Assembly (NCBI GenBank): GCA_046734415.1
Contig: JBKPRD010000132.1
Span: 1 to 64,000 of the forward strand
Direction of reading: 5' to 3'
DNA from: DATBLE01 sp046734415
GTDB lineage: Bacteria > Actinomycetota > Thermoleophilia > Gaiellales > Gaiellaceae
DNA length: 64,000 nt
The notes below the pieces were generated by a model. That model was given only the letters and a program-made list of their open reading frames with translations, ran no database searches and was not told the DNA's origin. Below are positions 1 to 9,517 of this stretch, piece after piece. Position 1 is the first letter of the stretch, and every line of letters begins with the position of its first letter. The translations under genes were made by a program, and so were the position numbers.

Positions 1-381
1 ACGTCCGTCCCGGTGCTGCTGCCGCCGAGCCTGCCGCTGCTCGGAAGCTACAGGGTGTACGCGACCGGCTGGGCGACGCGGGGTTCCTTCGACCTCGAGC
101 TCGCCGCAGCGCCGCGCTGCGGCGGCGCGAATGCCTGCTTCGTCGCCATGTTCAAGGGCGAGCGCGGCGGCAAGCTCCCCGGCCGGCCGAACGCGCGGCT
201 CGCCGGCGGCGATCCCGCCTTCTTCCACCCGGTCACGTGCGGCGGGTCGTGCGCGCCGAATTCGTTCTGGTTCACGCACAGGGGCGTCCTCTACAGCTGG
301 CAGGCGAAGGACCTGCGCAGCCCGGAGAAGGCGATTCTCACCCGGATGGCGAACCAGGCGATCGCCGCCGGCCCGCGCTAG
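1..381 (+). CDS. hypothetical protein, C-terminal part (cut by window start)
   Basis: The frame is open from the first base of the window, so the gene starts upstream; about 126 residues and the TAG stop are visible. No family is recognised. The visible part has no membrane segment but carries four cysteines in two pairs (CGGANAC and CGGSC), which would suit disulfides in an exported protein. That is inference, since the N-terminus with any signal peptide is missing. The TMEM175-type gene starts 3 nt after its stop. Confidence 0.5.
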   Translation, partial: TSVPVLLPPSLPLLGSYRVYATGWATRGSFDLELAAAPRCGGANACFVAMFKGERGGKLPGRPNARLAGGDPAFFHPVTCGGSCAPNSFWFTHRGVLYSWQAKDLRSPEKAILTRMANQAIAAGPR

Positions 382-383
382 CC

Positions 384-971
384 GTGGCCCGGCTCGAGAC
401 GTTCGCCGACGGCATCTTCGCGATCGCGGCGACACTGCTGATCCTGAGCGTCGACGGCGCAGTCCACGATCCCGCCGACCTGACCCACGCCTGGCCCGCA
501 TACGTCGGCTATGTGGTCAGCTTCGTGACGATCGGGATCATGTGGATCAACCACCACACGCTGGCCGGCCTGGTTTCCCGCGTCGACCGGAGGTTCATGG
601 TCGCGAACATCGGGCTCCTGATGTGCATCGCCTTCGTCCCGTTCCCGACTCGCCTGCTCGCCGAGCACATCCGCGACTCGTCTGCGCGCGACGCGGCGCT
701 CGCCTACGGGTTCACGCTCGTGGTCACGTCTTTCTTCTTCAACGCGGTCTGGTTCTACGCAGCGGTGGGAGGAAGGCTGCTGCGCGCCGACGCCGACCCT
801 CGCGTCGTCGCGGGAATCACGCGCGCGTACATCCCCGGCCCCTGGATCTACCTCGGCGCCACGCTCGTCGCCTACGCGAGCGCGGTCGCGAGCGCGGTCC
901 TCTACCTCGTGATCGCCGCGATCTACATCGTGGAGAGCTCGATCTTCGGCGGCAGAGCGAGCGCGGACTAG
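384..971 (+). CDS. TMEM175-family (DUF1211) potassium channel-like membrane protein
   Basis: A 195-residue protein if the GTG two bases after the preceding stop is used. This start puts the family signature at the very N-terminus: RLETFADGIFAIAATLL matches the R..xFxDGxxAI motif of TMEM175/DUF1211 proteins. Six hydrophobic segments can be read, the bacterial TMEM175 layout, in which subunits assemble into a K+-permeable channel. The longer frame from 237 overlaps the upstream gene and adds a low-complexity, non-family extension, so I reject it. The K+ channel role is known for the family and not shown here. Confidence 0.8.
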   Translation: MARLETFADGIFAIAATLLILSVDGAVHDPADLTHAWPAYVGYVVSFVTIGIMWINHHTLAGLVSRVDRRFMVANIGLLMCIAFVPFPTRLLAEHIRDSSARDAALAYGFTLVVTSFFFNAVWFYAAVGGRLLRADADPRVVAGITRAYIPGPWIYLGATLVAYASAVASAVLYLVIAAIYIVESSIFGGRASAD

Positions 972-974
972 ACT
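969..974 (+). promoter_or_regulatory. -10 box of a leaderless promoter for lipA
   Basis: TAGACT, 7 nt before the lipA ATG. Its first three bases are the TAG stop of the upstream channel gene. No convincing -35 is visible. Confidence 0.5.
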
Positions 975-981
975 GGCCCGC

Positions 982-1902
982 ATGGAGCAATCGGTGCCCG
1001 TCGCCGAGCGGCCGCGCCGCCCCGAGTGGATGAAGGTGCGCGCGCCGAGCGCGGACTCGCGCTACTACGACGTCCGCAAGCTGATCCACGGCGCGGGCCT
1101 GCACACGATCTGCGAGGAGGCGCGCTGCCCGAACATCGGCGAGTGCTGGGGCCGCGGCACGGCCACGTTCCAGATCCTCGGGGACACGTGCACCCGCGCA
1201 TGCCGCTACTGCTACGTCCACTCCGGCAAGCCGGACGGCCCCCCGGACCCGCTGGAGCCGCTGCGGCTCGCTCAGACGGCCGCGCGGATGGACCTGAAGC
1301 ACGTGGTCGTCACCTCCGTCGACCGTGACGACCTGCCCGACTGCGGCGCCGGCCACTACGCCGCGACGATCCGCGCGCTGAAGCGGAAGGTGCCGGCGGC
1401 GTCGGTCGAGGTGCTGACGCCGGACTTCCTCGGGGTGGAGGAGGAGGCGCTCCGGGTGGTGCTCGCGGAGCGCCCCGACGTCTTCAACCACAACATCGAG
1501 ACCGTGCGCCGCCTCCATCCGCGGATGCGCGGCGCGAAGGCGTCCTACGACACCGCTCTCTGGCTCCTCGGCCGGGCGAAGGAGCTTGCGAGCTATCCCG
1601 TTCTGACCAAGAGCGGGATCATCGTCGGGCTCGGCGAGACGAACGACGAGGTCGTGGAGACGATGCGCGACCTCCGCGCGCACGGCGTCGACGTCGTCAC
1701 GATCGGGCAGTACCTCCAGCCCTCCGCGCAGCACGCGAAGATCGACCGCTGGGTCCACCCGGACGAGTTCCGGTGGTTCCGCGAGCGGGGCGAGGCGCTC
1801 GGCTTCGGCTCGGTGTTCTCGGGCCCGCTCGTCCGCTCGTCGTACAGAGCGGACGAGCAGCGCCACGCCGCGGAGACCGGCCGCGGCGCCGTCGCCTACT
1901 GA
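982..1902 (+). CDS. lipA: lipoyl synthase (radical SAM)
   Basis: A 306-residue LipA, which inserts two sulfurs into octanoyl groups on lipoyl domains of 2-oxoacid dehydrogenases and GcvH in the cytoplasm. Both iron-sulfur sites are visible: the auxiliary cluster ligands C44, C49 and C55 in CEEARCPNIGEC, and the radical SAM cluster C70-x3-C74-x2-C77 in CTRACRYC. The RSSY motif near the C-terminus supplies the serine ligand of the auxiliary cluster. Length is normal. No lipB lies beside it. It probably has its own leaderless promoter overlapping the stop of the upstream gene. Confidence 0.97.
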   Translation: MEQSVPVAERPRRPEWMKVRAPSADSRYYDVRKLIHGAGLHTICEEARCPNIGECWGRGTATFQILGDTCTRACRYCYVHSGKPDGPPDPLEPLRLAQTAARMDLKHVVVTSVDRDDLPDCGAGHYAATIRALKRKVPAASVEVLTPDFLGVEEEALRVVLAERPDVFNHNIETVRRLHPRMRGAKASYDTALWLLGRAKELASYPVLTKSGIIVGLGETNDEVVETMRDLRAHGVDVVTIGQYLQPSAQHAKIDRWVHPDEFRWFRERGEALGFGSVFSGPLVRSSYRADEQRHAAETGRGAVAY

Positions 1903-1925
1903 CCAAGTAACAGTCTGTTACTTGG
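1903..1925. repeat. 23-bp perfect palindrome, copy 1 (between convergent lipA and tag)
   Basis: Arm CCAAGTAACAG, a central T, then the exact reverse complement of the arm. It starts on the base after the lipA stop. The same sequence recurs twice after nuoN (20127 and 20199). It is AT-rich for this genome and lacks a U-tract, so it is a weak candidate for a classical terminator. Confidence 0.85.
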
Positions 1926-1956
1926 GGTTCTTGGCGTGTGAAGCGCGATTGCGGCT

Positions 1957-2514
1957 CTACCCGCGTCCGACTTCGGCATGTCTAAAGCAGTCGACGGTAT
2001 GGTCGTTCACGAGGCCGCAGGCCTGCATGAACGCGTAGCAGATCGTCGGCCCGACGAAGCGAAAGCCGCGTCGCTTCAGCTCCTTCGACATCGTGCGCGA
2101 CTCGTCGGTCTCGGCCGGAATCTCGGCGATCTTCCGCCACCGGTTCACCTTCGGCTCGCCGCCGACGAACGACCACAGGAGCTCGACCGCGTCGTCCTGC
2201 TCGAGCCAGGCGCGGGCGTTCGCGATCGCCGACTCGACCTTCAGCCGGTTCCGGACGATGCCGGGATCCTGGAGAAGTGCCGCCGCGTCGAGCCGCGAGA
2301 CGCGCTTCGGGTCGAAGCCGGCGAACGCGCGACGGTAGCCCTCGCGCTTGCGCAGGATCGTCGACCACGAGAGCCCTGCCTGTGCGCCCTCCAGGACCAG
2401 GTGCTCGAACAGGTGCCGCGGGTCGCGAGACGGGACGCCCCACTCGTCGTCGTGATAGGCGACGTAGAGCTCGTCCTTCTCGGGGACCCATGCGCACCGC
2501 GTCACGGGTCCCAT
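1957..2514 (-). CDS. tag: DNA-3-methyladenine glycosylase I
   Basis: A 185-residue protein, the usual length for Tag, which excises 3-methyladenine from alkylated DNA. The ATG at 2514 gives MGPVTRCAW at the start, placing the zinc ligands correctly: C7, H21 (YHDDEWG) and the C-terminal pair in NDHTVDCFRH. E42 in LVLEGAQAGLSW is the conserved acidic residue of the pocket. The upstream extension of the open frame to 2655 is low-complexity shadow sequence. The gene is convergent with lipA, with a palindrome between them. Confidence 0.95.
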   Translation of the reverse strand: MGPVTRCAWVPEKDELYVAYHDDEWGVPSRDPRHLFEHLVLEGAQAGLSWSTILRKREGYRRAFAGFDPKRVSRLDAAALLQDPGIVRNRLKVESAIANARAWLEQDDAVELLWSFVGGEPKVNRWRKIAEIPAETDESRTMSKELKRRGFRFVGPTICYAFMQACGLVNDHTVDCFRHAEVGRG

Positions 2515-2575
2515 GAAACCGGAAAGGCCGCCCAGCCGCGAACCACGAGACGTCGAGTGGGAGCGGCGACGCGGC

Positions 2576-3904
<1,329 letters not shown>

Positions 3905-3911
3905 ACGCCCG

Positions 3912-3917
3912 AGTCTA
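3912..3917 (-). promoter_or_regulatory. -10 box of a leaderless promoter for fumC
   Basis: TAGACT on the minus strand, 7 nt before the GTG start. It is the same hexamer and spacing as at lipA. Confidence 0.5.
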
Positions 3918-3918
3918 G

Positions 3919-4119
3919 TTAGAGAGCGTGCAGCCGGCGGCGGTCGAGCGGGCGCTCGCGCAGCAGCCGCCGCGTCCGCTCGGAGAGCTCCGCGCTCGAG
4001 GCCCAGCCGACGTAGCTGCACTTGGGGCACTCGTCGTGCGCAGAGGTGTTTCCGTCAGCACGCATCGCCCGCCTGTAGCCGCAGCTCAGGCATTCGACCT
4101 GGCGGAGCCTGACCTCCAT
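3919..4119 (-). CDS. small zinc-ribbon protein
   Basis: A 66-residue protein with two CxxC knuckles, CLSCGY and CPKCSY, about 19 residues apart: a compact zinc ribbon. The rest is basic, with an arginine-rich C-terminal helix (ERTRRLLRERPLDRRR), which would suit nucleic-acid binding, though that is inference. The ATG at 4119 starts it just before the first knuckle. It lies between fprA and fumC on the same strand, 14 bp before the fumC start. Function unknown. Confidence 0.7.
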   Translation of the reverse strand: MEVRLRQVECLSCGYRRAMRADGNTSAHDECPKCSYVGWASSAELSERTRRLLRERPLDRRRLHAL

Positions 4120-4172
4120 GCCGACAGAATCGGCCTCCCCAGGCCGCCGACGACCCTCGAACGGGGGATGCG

Positions 4173-5504
4173 TCAGCCGCGCGCGGCGACGGACCTCGCC
4201 GCCGCGAGCAGCTCGTCCCAGGTGCACAGCTTGACCCTCGGCCGGCCGTGGGGCTCGCCCCGCGCCCGCTCTTCGACGTCGATCGCCTCCCAGCCGCCGT
4301 ACATGACGGCCTCGACGCCGCGCTCCGCGAGTACGCTCTCGAGCCGCTCGTCCGACGTGCGCCGTAGCAGGCCGGCGCGTGCGTCCTCGAGCAGGAGCTC
4401 GATCGTCTCGGTCGCGTCCTTCTTGTTCGTGCCGATCACCCCTGTCGGCCCCCGCTTGATCCAGCCGGCGCAGTAGAGGCCGGCCTCCACGCGGCCGCGC
4501 TCGTTCGGGATCACGCCGACCTCCTCGTCGAAGGGGAGGCCGGGCAGGGAAACGCCGCGATAGCCGACGCTCCGGAAGACGAGACCGCAGCGGATCGTCT
4601 CCCGACGATCGGTCGGAACCGCACGCACGCCGCCCCGCCCGTCGTCGACGAGCTCGTTGTGGACGATCTCGATCTCCTCGACGCGGCCGTCGCCGCGGAT
4701 CTCGACCGGCGAGACGCAGAACCGGAAGACGACCGCGCGCCGCTTCGCGGAGGGCTCGCGGCCGGCGTACTCGCGTAGCACCTCCAGGTTGCGCTCCGAG
4801 TTCGTGCTCGTTCCGACGGCGCCCTCGAGGTCGGCCGGGTCGACGATCACGTCGGCGTCGGCGAGCTCGCCCATCTCCTTCAGCTCGGGGGTGGTGAAGG
4901 CGGCCTGCGCTGGACCCCGGCGGGCAAGGAGGACGATCCCGCGCAGCGGCGACTCGTTGATCGCCGCGATCGCCGCGTCCGTCGTGTCCGTCGGCGCCAG
5001 CTCATCCGGCGAGAGCGCGAGCATGCGGGCGACGTCCAGCGCGACGTTGCCTGCCCCGACGACGACCGCGCTCTCGGTCTGCAGGTCGCACGCAATCGTC
5101 TGGTAGTCGGGGTGGGCGTTGTACCAGGCGACGAACTCCGTCGCCGCCCACGAGCCGGGCAGGTCCTCGCCGGGGATGCCGAGCCGCCGATCGGTCTGTG
5201 CACCGACCGCGTAGACGACGGCGTCGTAGAGCCGCGCGAGCTCCTCGTGCATCACGTCCGGGCCCACCTCGACGTTGCCGAAGAACCGGAACCCCGGCTG
5301 CGCCGCGATCTTCTCGAACGCGCGCGAGACGGCCTTGATGTTCGGGTGGTCCGGCGCCACCCCGAGACGCACGAGGCCCCACGGCGTCGGCAGGCGCTCG
5401 ATCATGTCCACCTCGATCGCCAGATCCGATGCCAGCAGGTGGCCGGCGGCGTAGAACCCCGCCGGACCGGAGCCGACCACGGCGATGCGAAGCGGATCGC
5501 TCAT
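4173..5504 (-). CDS. fprA: ferredoxin/adrenodoxin-type NADP+ reductase (FprA type)
   Basis: A 443-residue flavoprotein that passes electrons between NADPH and ferredoxin in the cytoplasm. The N-terminal FAD-binding motif is VVGSGPAGFYAA. It is followed by the family-specific ERLPTPWGLVRLGVAPDHP, and a second dinucleotide fold appears as VVVGAGNVALDVARML. The C-terminal region GWIKRGPTGVIGTNKKDA is characteristic of the adrenodoxin reductase/FprA group. The ATG at 5504 is preceded by TAGGAT at 7 nt. It is first of a minus-strand group with the zinc ribbon and fumC, each of which may have its own promoter. Confidence 0.95.
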   Translation of the reverse strand: MSDPLRIAVVGSGPAGFYAAGHLLASDLAIEVDMIERLPTPWGLVRLGVAPDHPNIKAVSRAFEKIAAQPGFRFFGNVEVGPDVMHEELARLYDAVVYAVGAQTDRRLGIPGEDLPGSWAATEFVAWYNAHPDYQTIACDLQTESAVVVGAGNVALDVARMLALSPDELAPTDTTDAAIAAINESPLRGIVLLARRGPAQAAFTTPELKEMGELADADVIVDPADLEGAVGTSTNSERNLEVLREYAGREPSAKRRAVVFRFCVSPVEIRGDGRVEEIEIVHNELVDDGRGGVRAVPTDRRETIRCGLVFRSVGYRGVSLPGLPFDEEVGVIPNERGRVEAGLYCAGWIKRGPTGVIGTNKKDATETIELLLEDARAGLLRRTSDERLESVLAERGVEAVMYGGWEAIDVEERARGEPHGRPRVKLCTWDELLAAARSVAARG

Positions 5505-5511
5505 CGGCCTG

Positions 5512-5517
5512 ATCCTA
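5512..5517 (-). promoter_or_regulatory. -10 box of a leaderless promoter for fprA
   Basis: TAGGAT on the minus strand, 7 nt before the ATG. Confidence 0.5.
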
Positions 5518-5531
5518 GAGCGGGAGTACGG

Positions 5532-5648
5532 TCAGCCGACCGCGCCGATCTGGACGAGCACGGCGAGGGAGAGGAGCGCGACCCAGTAGCGATGGATCGT
5601 CTGGAGGGCCCGCGCGCGGGCGACTCTACGAAGTGCGCCGGACGCTGT
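5532..5648 (-). pseudogene. possible remnant of a small membrane protein
   Basis: An open stretch of 38 codons ends in HRYWVALLSLAVLVQIGAVG and a TGA, which reads like one good membrane helix. It has no start codon: a TAG lies just upstream and the only in-frame GTG is eight codons from the end. It fills the otherwise empty gap between the ErpA-type gene and fprA. It could be a decayed gene or chance hydrophobicity. Confidence 0.2.
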
Positions 5649-5695
5649 CTAGTGCGAGCGCTGGTGATTGCAACCACTACTGACGCGCTTGCGCG

Positions 5696-6103
5696 TCAGT
5701 GCGAACACCCGGAGCCGCAGCCGGCGTCGGCGGGCGCTTCCCCGTCCTCGACCTGGAAGGAGTGGCCGCAGCCGCATGCCGAGGTCACGTTCGGATTCTC
5801 GATCTTGAACCCGGACTCCTGGAGCCCGTCGAGGAAGTCGATCTGCGCACCCTGGAGGTACGGCGCGCTGAACGGGTCGACGACGACGCGGACGCCGTAC
5901 GCCTCGAGCTCGTGGTCGCCCTCCTGGGCGCCCCGGTCGAAACCGAGTGCGTACTCGAAGCCGGAGCAGCCGCCGCCCTGCACCGCAACGCGCAGGACCT
6001 CGGCGTCGCCGGCCGGCTCGTCGGCCTGCAGCTCCTTGATCTTCGCCGCCGCCCGCTCGCTCAGTTCGACCAGAGCGGTCGTGGGCTCTTCGATCGTCGC
6101 CAT
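5696..6103 (-). CDS. iron-sulfur carrier of the ErpA/IscA/HesB family
   Basis: A 135-residue A-type Fe-S carrier, thought to deliver clusters to apoproteins. The three cluster ligands are present: C46 in GGGCSGFEY, and C110 and C112 in ACGCGHSF. The tail after the core is extended and ends CGSGCSH, adding cysteines not needed by the family fold. It is divergent from the nuo operon, whose subunits need eight or nine Fe-S clusters, so a supply role is a reasonable guess. An IscA versus ErpA assignment cannot be made from sequence alone. Confidence 0.93.
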   Translation of the reverse strand: MATIEEPTTALVELSERAAAKIKELQADEPAGDAEVLRVAVQGGGCSGFEYALGFDRGAQEGDHELEAYGVRVVVDPFSAPYLQGAQIDFLDGLQESGFKIENPNVTSACGCGHSFQVEDGEAPADAGCGSGCSH

Positions 6104-6273
6104 CGTAAGCCCATCGTAGCACCCGGTCCGGAGGCTCAGGAAGTCCCGAAACGGGCCGACTTTGTGACACCGCGACGTAGCATCGTTGAGCGGTTTCTCG
6201 CTCTCTTCGTGCGGCCCGTCTGCCGCTTGCTAAGGTCCGCGCCCGGAAGGGCTGACGGAGGAGGAAGCGGGGC
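6104..6273. promoter_or_regulatory. divergent promoter region between the ErpA-type gene and nuoA
   Basis: 170 bp without a gene. On the minus strand TACGAT (6113-6118) lies 9 nt before the ErpA-type ATG. On the plus strand TAAGGT (6231-6236) is the best -10 candidate for nuoA, giving a leader of roughly 30 nt. The leader contains the strong ribosome binding site GGAGGAGG (6257-6264) 9 nt before the GTG. Unlike most genes here, nuoA therefore looks leadered. No operator-like repeat was seen. Confidence 0.35.
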
Positions 6274-6636
6274 GTGCTGCACAGCTGGTTGCCGTTCCTG
6301 ATCTACGGGCTGCTCGCGCTCGCGATCCCGCTCTCGATGGTCGTATTCTCGTTCTGGTTCTCGACGCGCCCGAGCCGACGGACGCGCGCGCGGACGATCC
6401 CGTTCGAGTCCGGCGTCTCCACCGGGCCGCTCGCCCGCCAGCGGTTCACGATCAGCTTCTACCTGACGGCGATGCTCTTCATCGTCTTCGACATCGAGAT
6501 CGTCTTCCTGTATCCGCTGGCGGTCGCGCTCAACGCGCTCGGCTGGTTCGCGTTCCTGGAGCTCCTCTTCTTCGTCGCGATCCTCGCGGTCGCGTACGTC
6601 TACATCTGGCGCAAGGGAGCTCTGGAATGGCGGTGA
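6274..6636 (+). CDS. nuoA: NADH-quinone oxidoreductase subunit A
   Basis: A 120-residue membrane subunit with three hydrophobic segments; together with NuoH and NuoJ it surrounds the quinone access site of complex I. The family loop is visible as PFESGVSTGPLARQRFTISFYLTAM, followed by FIVFDIEIVFLYP. The start is GTG with the purine-rich site GGAGGAGG 9 nt upstream. It is first of 14 tightly packed nuo genes and overlaps nuoB by 10 bp. Confidence 0.96.
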   Translation: MLHSWLPFLIYGLLALAIPLSMVVFSFWFSTRPSRRTRARTIPFESGVSTGPLARQRFTISFYLTAMLFIVFDIEIVFLYPLAVALNALGWFAFLELLFFVAILAVAYVYIWRKGALEWR

Positions 6637-7208
6637 AGCGGCTCAAGGACTACGGCCTGAAGAGCGAACGGCTGCTCTGGCCGACGAAGGGGCCGAGCGT
6701 GTTCGAGCGCGAGCTCGGCACCGAGGACCTGGAGCAGAAGCTGATGCTGACGACGCTCGAGAAGGCGGTCGCGTGGTCGCAGACGAAGTCGATGTGGCCC
6801 GACCAGTTCGGCCTCTCCTGCTGCGCGATGGAGATGATCGCGATCGTCGCCTCGCGCTACGACATCGCGCGCTTCGGGATGGAGGCGTTCCGCGCGTCGC
6901 CGCGCCAGGCCGACCTGCTGATCGTCTCCGGCCGCGTCGCGCACAAGATGGCGGCGCCGCTCAGGCAGATCTATGACCAGATGCTCGAGCCGAAGTGGGT
7001 GATCGCGATGGGCGCGTGCGCGAGCTCCGGCGGCATGTTCAACAACTACTCGGTGCTGCAGGGCGTCGACAAGATCGTCCCCGTCGACATCCACGTGCCG
7101 GGCTGCCCGCCGAGGCCCGAGGCCCTCCTCGAGGGGATCATCCGCCTGCACGAAAAGGTGCTGGCCGGCGTCCCGCCGGCGTACGAGATCCGGGGCGTGG
7201 CCCAATAG
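6627..7208 (+). CDS. nuoB: NADH-quinone oxidoreductase subunit B (N2 cluster)
   Basis: A 193-residue subunit that holds cluster N2, the electron donor to quinone. Ligands are visible as the tandem cysteines in LSCCAMEM, the cysteine in GACASSGGMF and the cysteine in VPGCPPRPEAL. The last is the family's C-terminal signature. The gene overlaps nuoA by 10 bp. Its TAG stop lies where nuoC must begin, and nuoC has no normal start codon there. Confidence 0.97.
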   Translation: MAVKRLKDYGLKSERLLWPTKGPSVFERELGTEDLEQKLMLTTLEKAVAWSQTKSMWPDQFGLSCCAMEMIAIVASRYDIARFGMEAFRASPRQADLLIVSGRVAHKMAAPLRQIYDQMLEPKWVIAMGACASSGGMFNNYSVLQGVDKIVPVDIHVPGCPPRPEALLEGIIRLHEKVLAGVPPAYEIRGVAQ

Positions 7209-7768
7209 CGACCACCGAAGCGACCCTGTACGACTCCGTTCCCGGCCTCGTCGAGACGAGAGAAGCTCACGGCGAGACGACGCTCGTCGTCGACGGCGCG
7301 CGCCTGGTCGAGGCGTGCCTGTTCCTGCGCGACGAGTACGGCTTTCGCTTCCTCGCCGACGTCGCCGCCACCGACTACCTCGCCTGGAACGAGCGCGAGG
7401 TCGCCGGCCACATCGGCAACGCCTTCGGCCGCGACCTCAACGCGCCCGGATCGGCGGGCCTGGCGCGGAAGCCGTCGCAGAAGCCGAAGCGCTTCGCGAT
7501 GAACTACCACCTGTTGCGGCTCGAGCGCCCGGCCGTGCGCGTCCGGGTCCAGGTCTGGCTCGACGAGGGCGAGACGGTGCCGAGCGTCGTTCCGGTCTGG
7601 CCGACCGCCGACTGGCACGAGCGCGAGGCCTGGGACATGATGGGCATCCCGGTCGAGGGCCATCCGAAGCTCCGGCGGATCCTGATGGAGGACGACTGGG
7701 AGGGGCATCCGCTCCGCAAGGACTACCCGCTCGGCGGCGAGCCGGTTCGCTTCTCGGAGGAGGAGTAG
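7205..7768 (+). CDS. nuoC: NADH-quinone oxidoreductase subunit C; no canonical start codon
   Basis: About 187 residues, the 30-kDa complex I subunit. The core is complete: VRVRVQVWLDEGE, then the signature HEREAWDMMGIPVEGHPKLR and DDWEGHPLRKDYPL. No ATG, GTG or TTG exists in frame between 6995, deep inside nuoB, and the conserved region. The boundary given is an ATA overlapping the nuoB TAG by 3 bases (ATAG), which mimics the ATGA junctions elsewhere in this operon. A CTG at 7226 is the alternative. A sequencing error is also possible. The protein identity is secure; the start is not. Confidence 0.9.
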   Translation: MATTEATLYDSVPGLVETREAHGETTLVVDGARLVEACLFLRDEYGFRFLADVAATDYLAWNEREVAGHIGNAFGRDLNAPGSAGLARKPSQKPKRFAMNYHLLRLERPAVRVRVQVWLDEGETVPSVVPVWPTADWHEREAWDMMGIPVEGHPKLRRILMEDDWEGHPLRKDYPLGGEPVRFSEEE

Positions 7769-9052
7769 GTGGCGGTCGCCCCCGAGAGGACGCGGGACCG
7801 GCAGAGAGTCGTCCCTGAGGAGCCGCTCTACGAGGGCACACGGATCCCGTCGCCGGTGCCGACGATGCTGAAGCCGTCGCCGGACCTGGAGGACGTCCTC
7901 ACCGTCAACTTCGGCCCGAACCACCCCTCCACACACGGCGTCCTGCGCCTGATCGTCGACCTGCACGGCGAGCACGTCGTGGGCCTCGAGGCGGTGGTCG
8001 GCTACCTCCACACGGGCTTCGAGAAGAACATGGAGCAGAAGACGTACTGGAAGGGGGTCACGTACGCGCCGCGTATGGACTACCTCGCCTTTCAGGCGAA
8101 CGAGTACGCATTCGTTGCCGCGATCGAGAAGCTGCTCGCGATCGAGGTGCCGGCGAAGGCGACGTGGATGCGCACGCTGCTGCTGGAGCTGAACCGGATC
8201 CACTCGCACCTGATCTGGCTCGGCACGAGCGCGCTGGAGATCGGCGCGATCGGGCTGCTCTGGTACTGCTTCAACGCCCGCGACACCGTCCTCGACCTCT
8301 TCGAGCTGGTCGGCGGGTCGCGCATGCACACGCGCTACTTCCAGACGGGCGGCCTCGCCGAGGACATCCCGCGCGGCTTCTTCACCGAGTGCAAGCGCTT
8401 CTGCGACGAGTTCCCGGACACGATCGACATGTACGAGACGCTGCTGACGAACCAGAAGATCTGGCTCGAGCGGACACGGGGGCTCGGGCCGCTGTCCGCC
8501 GACGACGCGATCGCACTCGGCCAGTCCGGACCGGTGCTGCGCGCCTCCGGGGTCGACTGGGACCTGCGCCGCGACGAGCCGTACCTCGCCTACCCCGAGC
8601 TCGACTTCGACGTTCCGATCTACGACAACGGCGATGTCTATGACCGCTACCGGATCCGAGTCGACGAGATGCGGGAGTCGGTGCGGATGATCGCCCAGTG
8701 CCTCGAGGGGATGCCGGGCGGCGCCTGGATCGCCGACGACCGCAAGGTCGTCCTGCCGCCCCGGCACGAGTTGCACACCTCGATGGAGTCGCTGATCCAC
8801 CACTTCAAGATCGTCACCGAGGGCTACCGCGTCCCCGAGGGCGAGGTCTACGTGGCGGTCGAGTCGGCCCGCGGCGAGTTCGGCTGCTACCTCGTCTCCG
8901 ACGGCGGGCCGAAGCCGTGGCGGGTGAAGTTCCGGGCGCCGTCGTTCGTGGCGCTGGAGGCGACCGCGACCTGCGTCTCCGACTGCCTCGTCGCGGACAT
9001 GATCGCGATCGTCGGCTCGCTCGACACCGTGATGGGGGAGGTGGACCGGTAG
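7769..9052 (+). CDS. nuoD: NADH-quinone oxidoreductase subunit D
   Basis: A 427-residue 49-kDa subunit, which forms the quinone site with NuoB. The conserved NFGPNHPSTHGVLRL near residue 50 carries the quinone-site histidine, and GYLHTGFEKNMEQKTY and the C-terminal VGSLDTVMGEVDR are family hallmarks. GTG starts directly after the nuoC stop. The first 40 residues are a charged extension before the conserved fold. NuoC and NuoD are separate here, not fused as in enterobacteria. Confidence 0.97.
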   Translation: MAVAPERTRDRQRVVPEEPLYEGTRIPSPVPTMLKPSPDLEDVLTVNFGPNHPSTHGVLRLIVDLHGEHVVGLEAVVGYLHTGFEKNMEQKTYWKGVTYAPRMDYLAFQANEYAFVAAIEKLLAIEVPAKATWMRTLLLELNRIHSHLIWLGTSALEIGAIGLLWYCFNARDTVLDLFELVGGSRMHTRYFQTGGLAEDIPRGFFTECKRFCDEFPDTIDMYETLLTNQKIWLERTRGLGPLSADDAIALGQSGPVLRASGVDWDLRRDEPYLAYPELDFDVPIYDNGDVYDRYRIRVDEMRESVRMIAQCLEGMPGGAWIADDRKVVLPPRHELHTSMESLIHHFKIVTEGYRVPEGEVYVAVESARGEFGCYLVSDGGPKPWRVKFRAPSFVALEATATCVSDCLVADMIAIVGSLDTVMGEVDR

Positions 9053-9517
9053 TGCCCGCAGGACCTCGCGACCTCGCGACCAGGGTCGAGGCGATCGCGC
9101 ACCGCTACCCCGACCGCCGGTCGCTGACGCTCCCCGCCCTCCGCTTCGCGCAGGAGGAGCACGGCTGGCTGCCGCCCGAGGCGCTCGAAGACGTGGCGGA
9201 GGTGCTCGACCTGACGCCGGCCTACTGCCAGGCGGTCGCCTCGTTCTACGACATGTTCCACCTCGAGCCGGTCGGGCGCCACATGGTGGAGATCTGCACC
9301 AACCTCTCCTGCGCGCTCGTCGGGGCACAGCGCGTGGTCGAGGCGTTCGAGAAGACGCTCGGGGTCCAGGCTGGCGAGACCACCGAGGACGGCGAGATCA
9401 CCTTCCGGGCGGTCGAATGCCTCGGCGGCTGCGGCTACGCGCCGATCGTCGCGATCGACAACCGCTACCGGCACTTCGTGACGCCCGAGGACGCGGCCGG
9501 AATCGTGGAGGAGATCC

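Noticed and set aside
237..383. Longer N-terminus for the TMEM175-like protein
   Set aside because: The extra 49 residues overlap the upstream gene in another frame and are not membrane-like or conserved in the family.
7196..7210. Programmed -1 frameshift fusing NuoB and NuoC
   Set aside because: The frame relation is right for -1, but there is no slippery heptamer before the TAG (GGCCCAA) and NuoB is normally a separate subunit. A non-canonical start is simpler.
7046..9328. 760-codon minus-strand open frame across nuoC-nuoE
   Set aside because: Antisense shadow of nuo genes: third-position GC bias keeps the opposite strand open. The translation is Arg/Asp/Val/His-rich with no recognisable domain. 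The same applies to the other long antisense frames (10804-12963, 14990-16987, 18435-20102, 34864-37029, 45350-47344, 58381-60633 beyond the response regulator).
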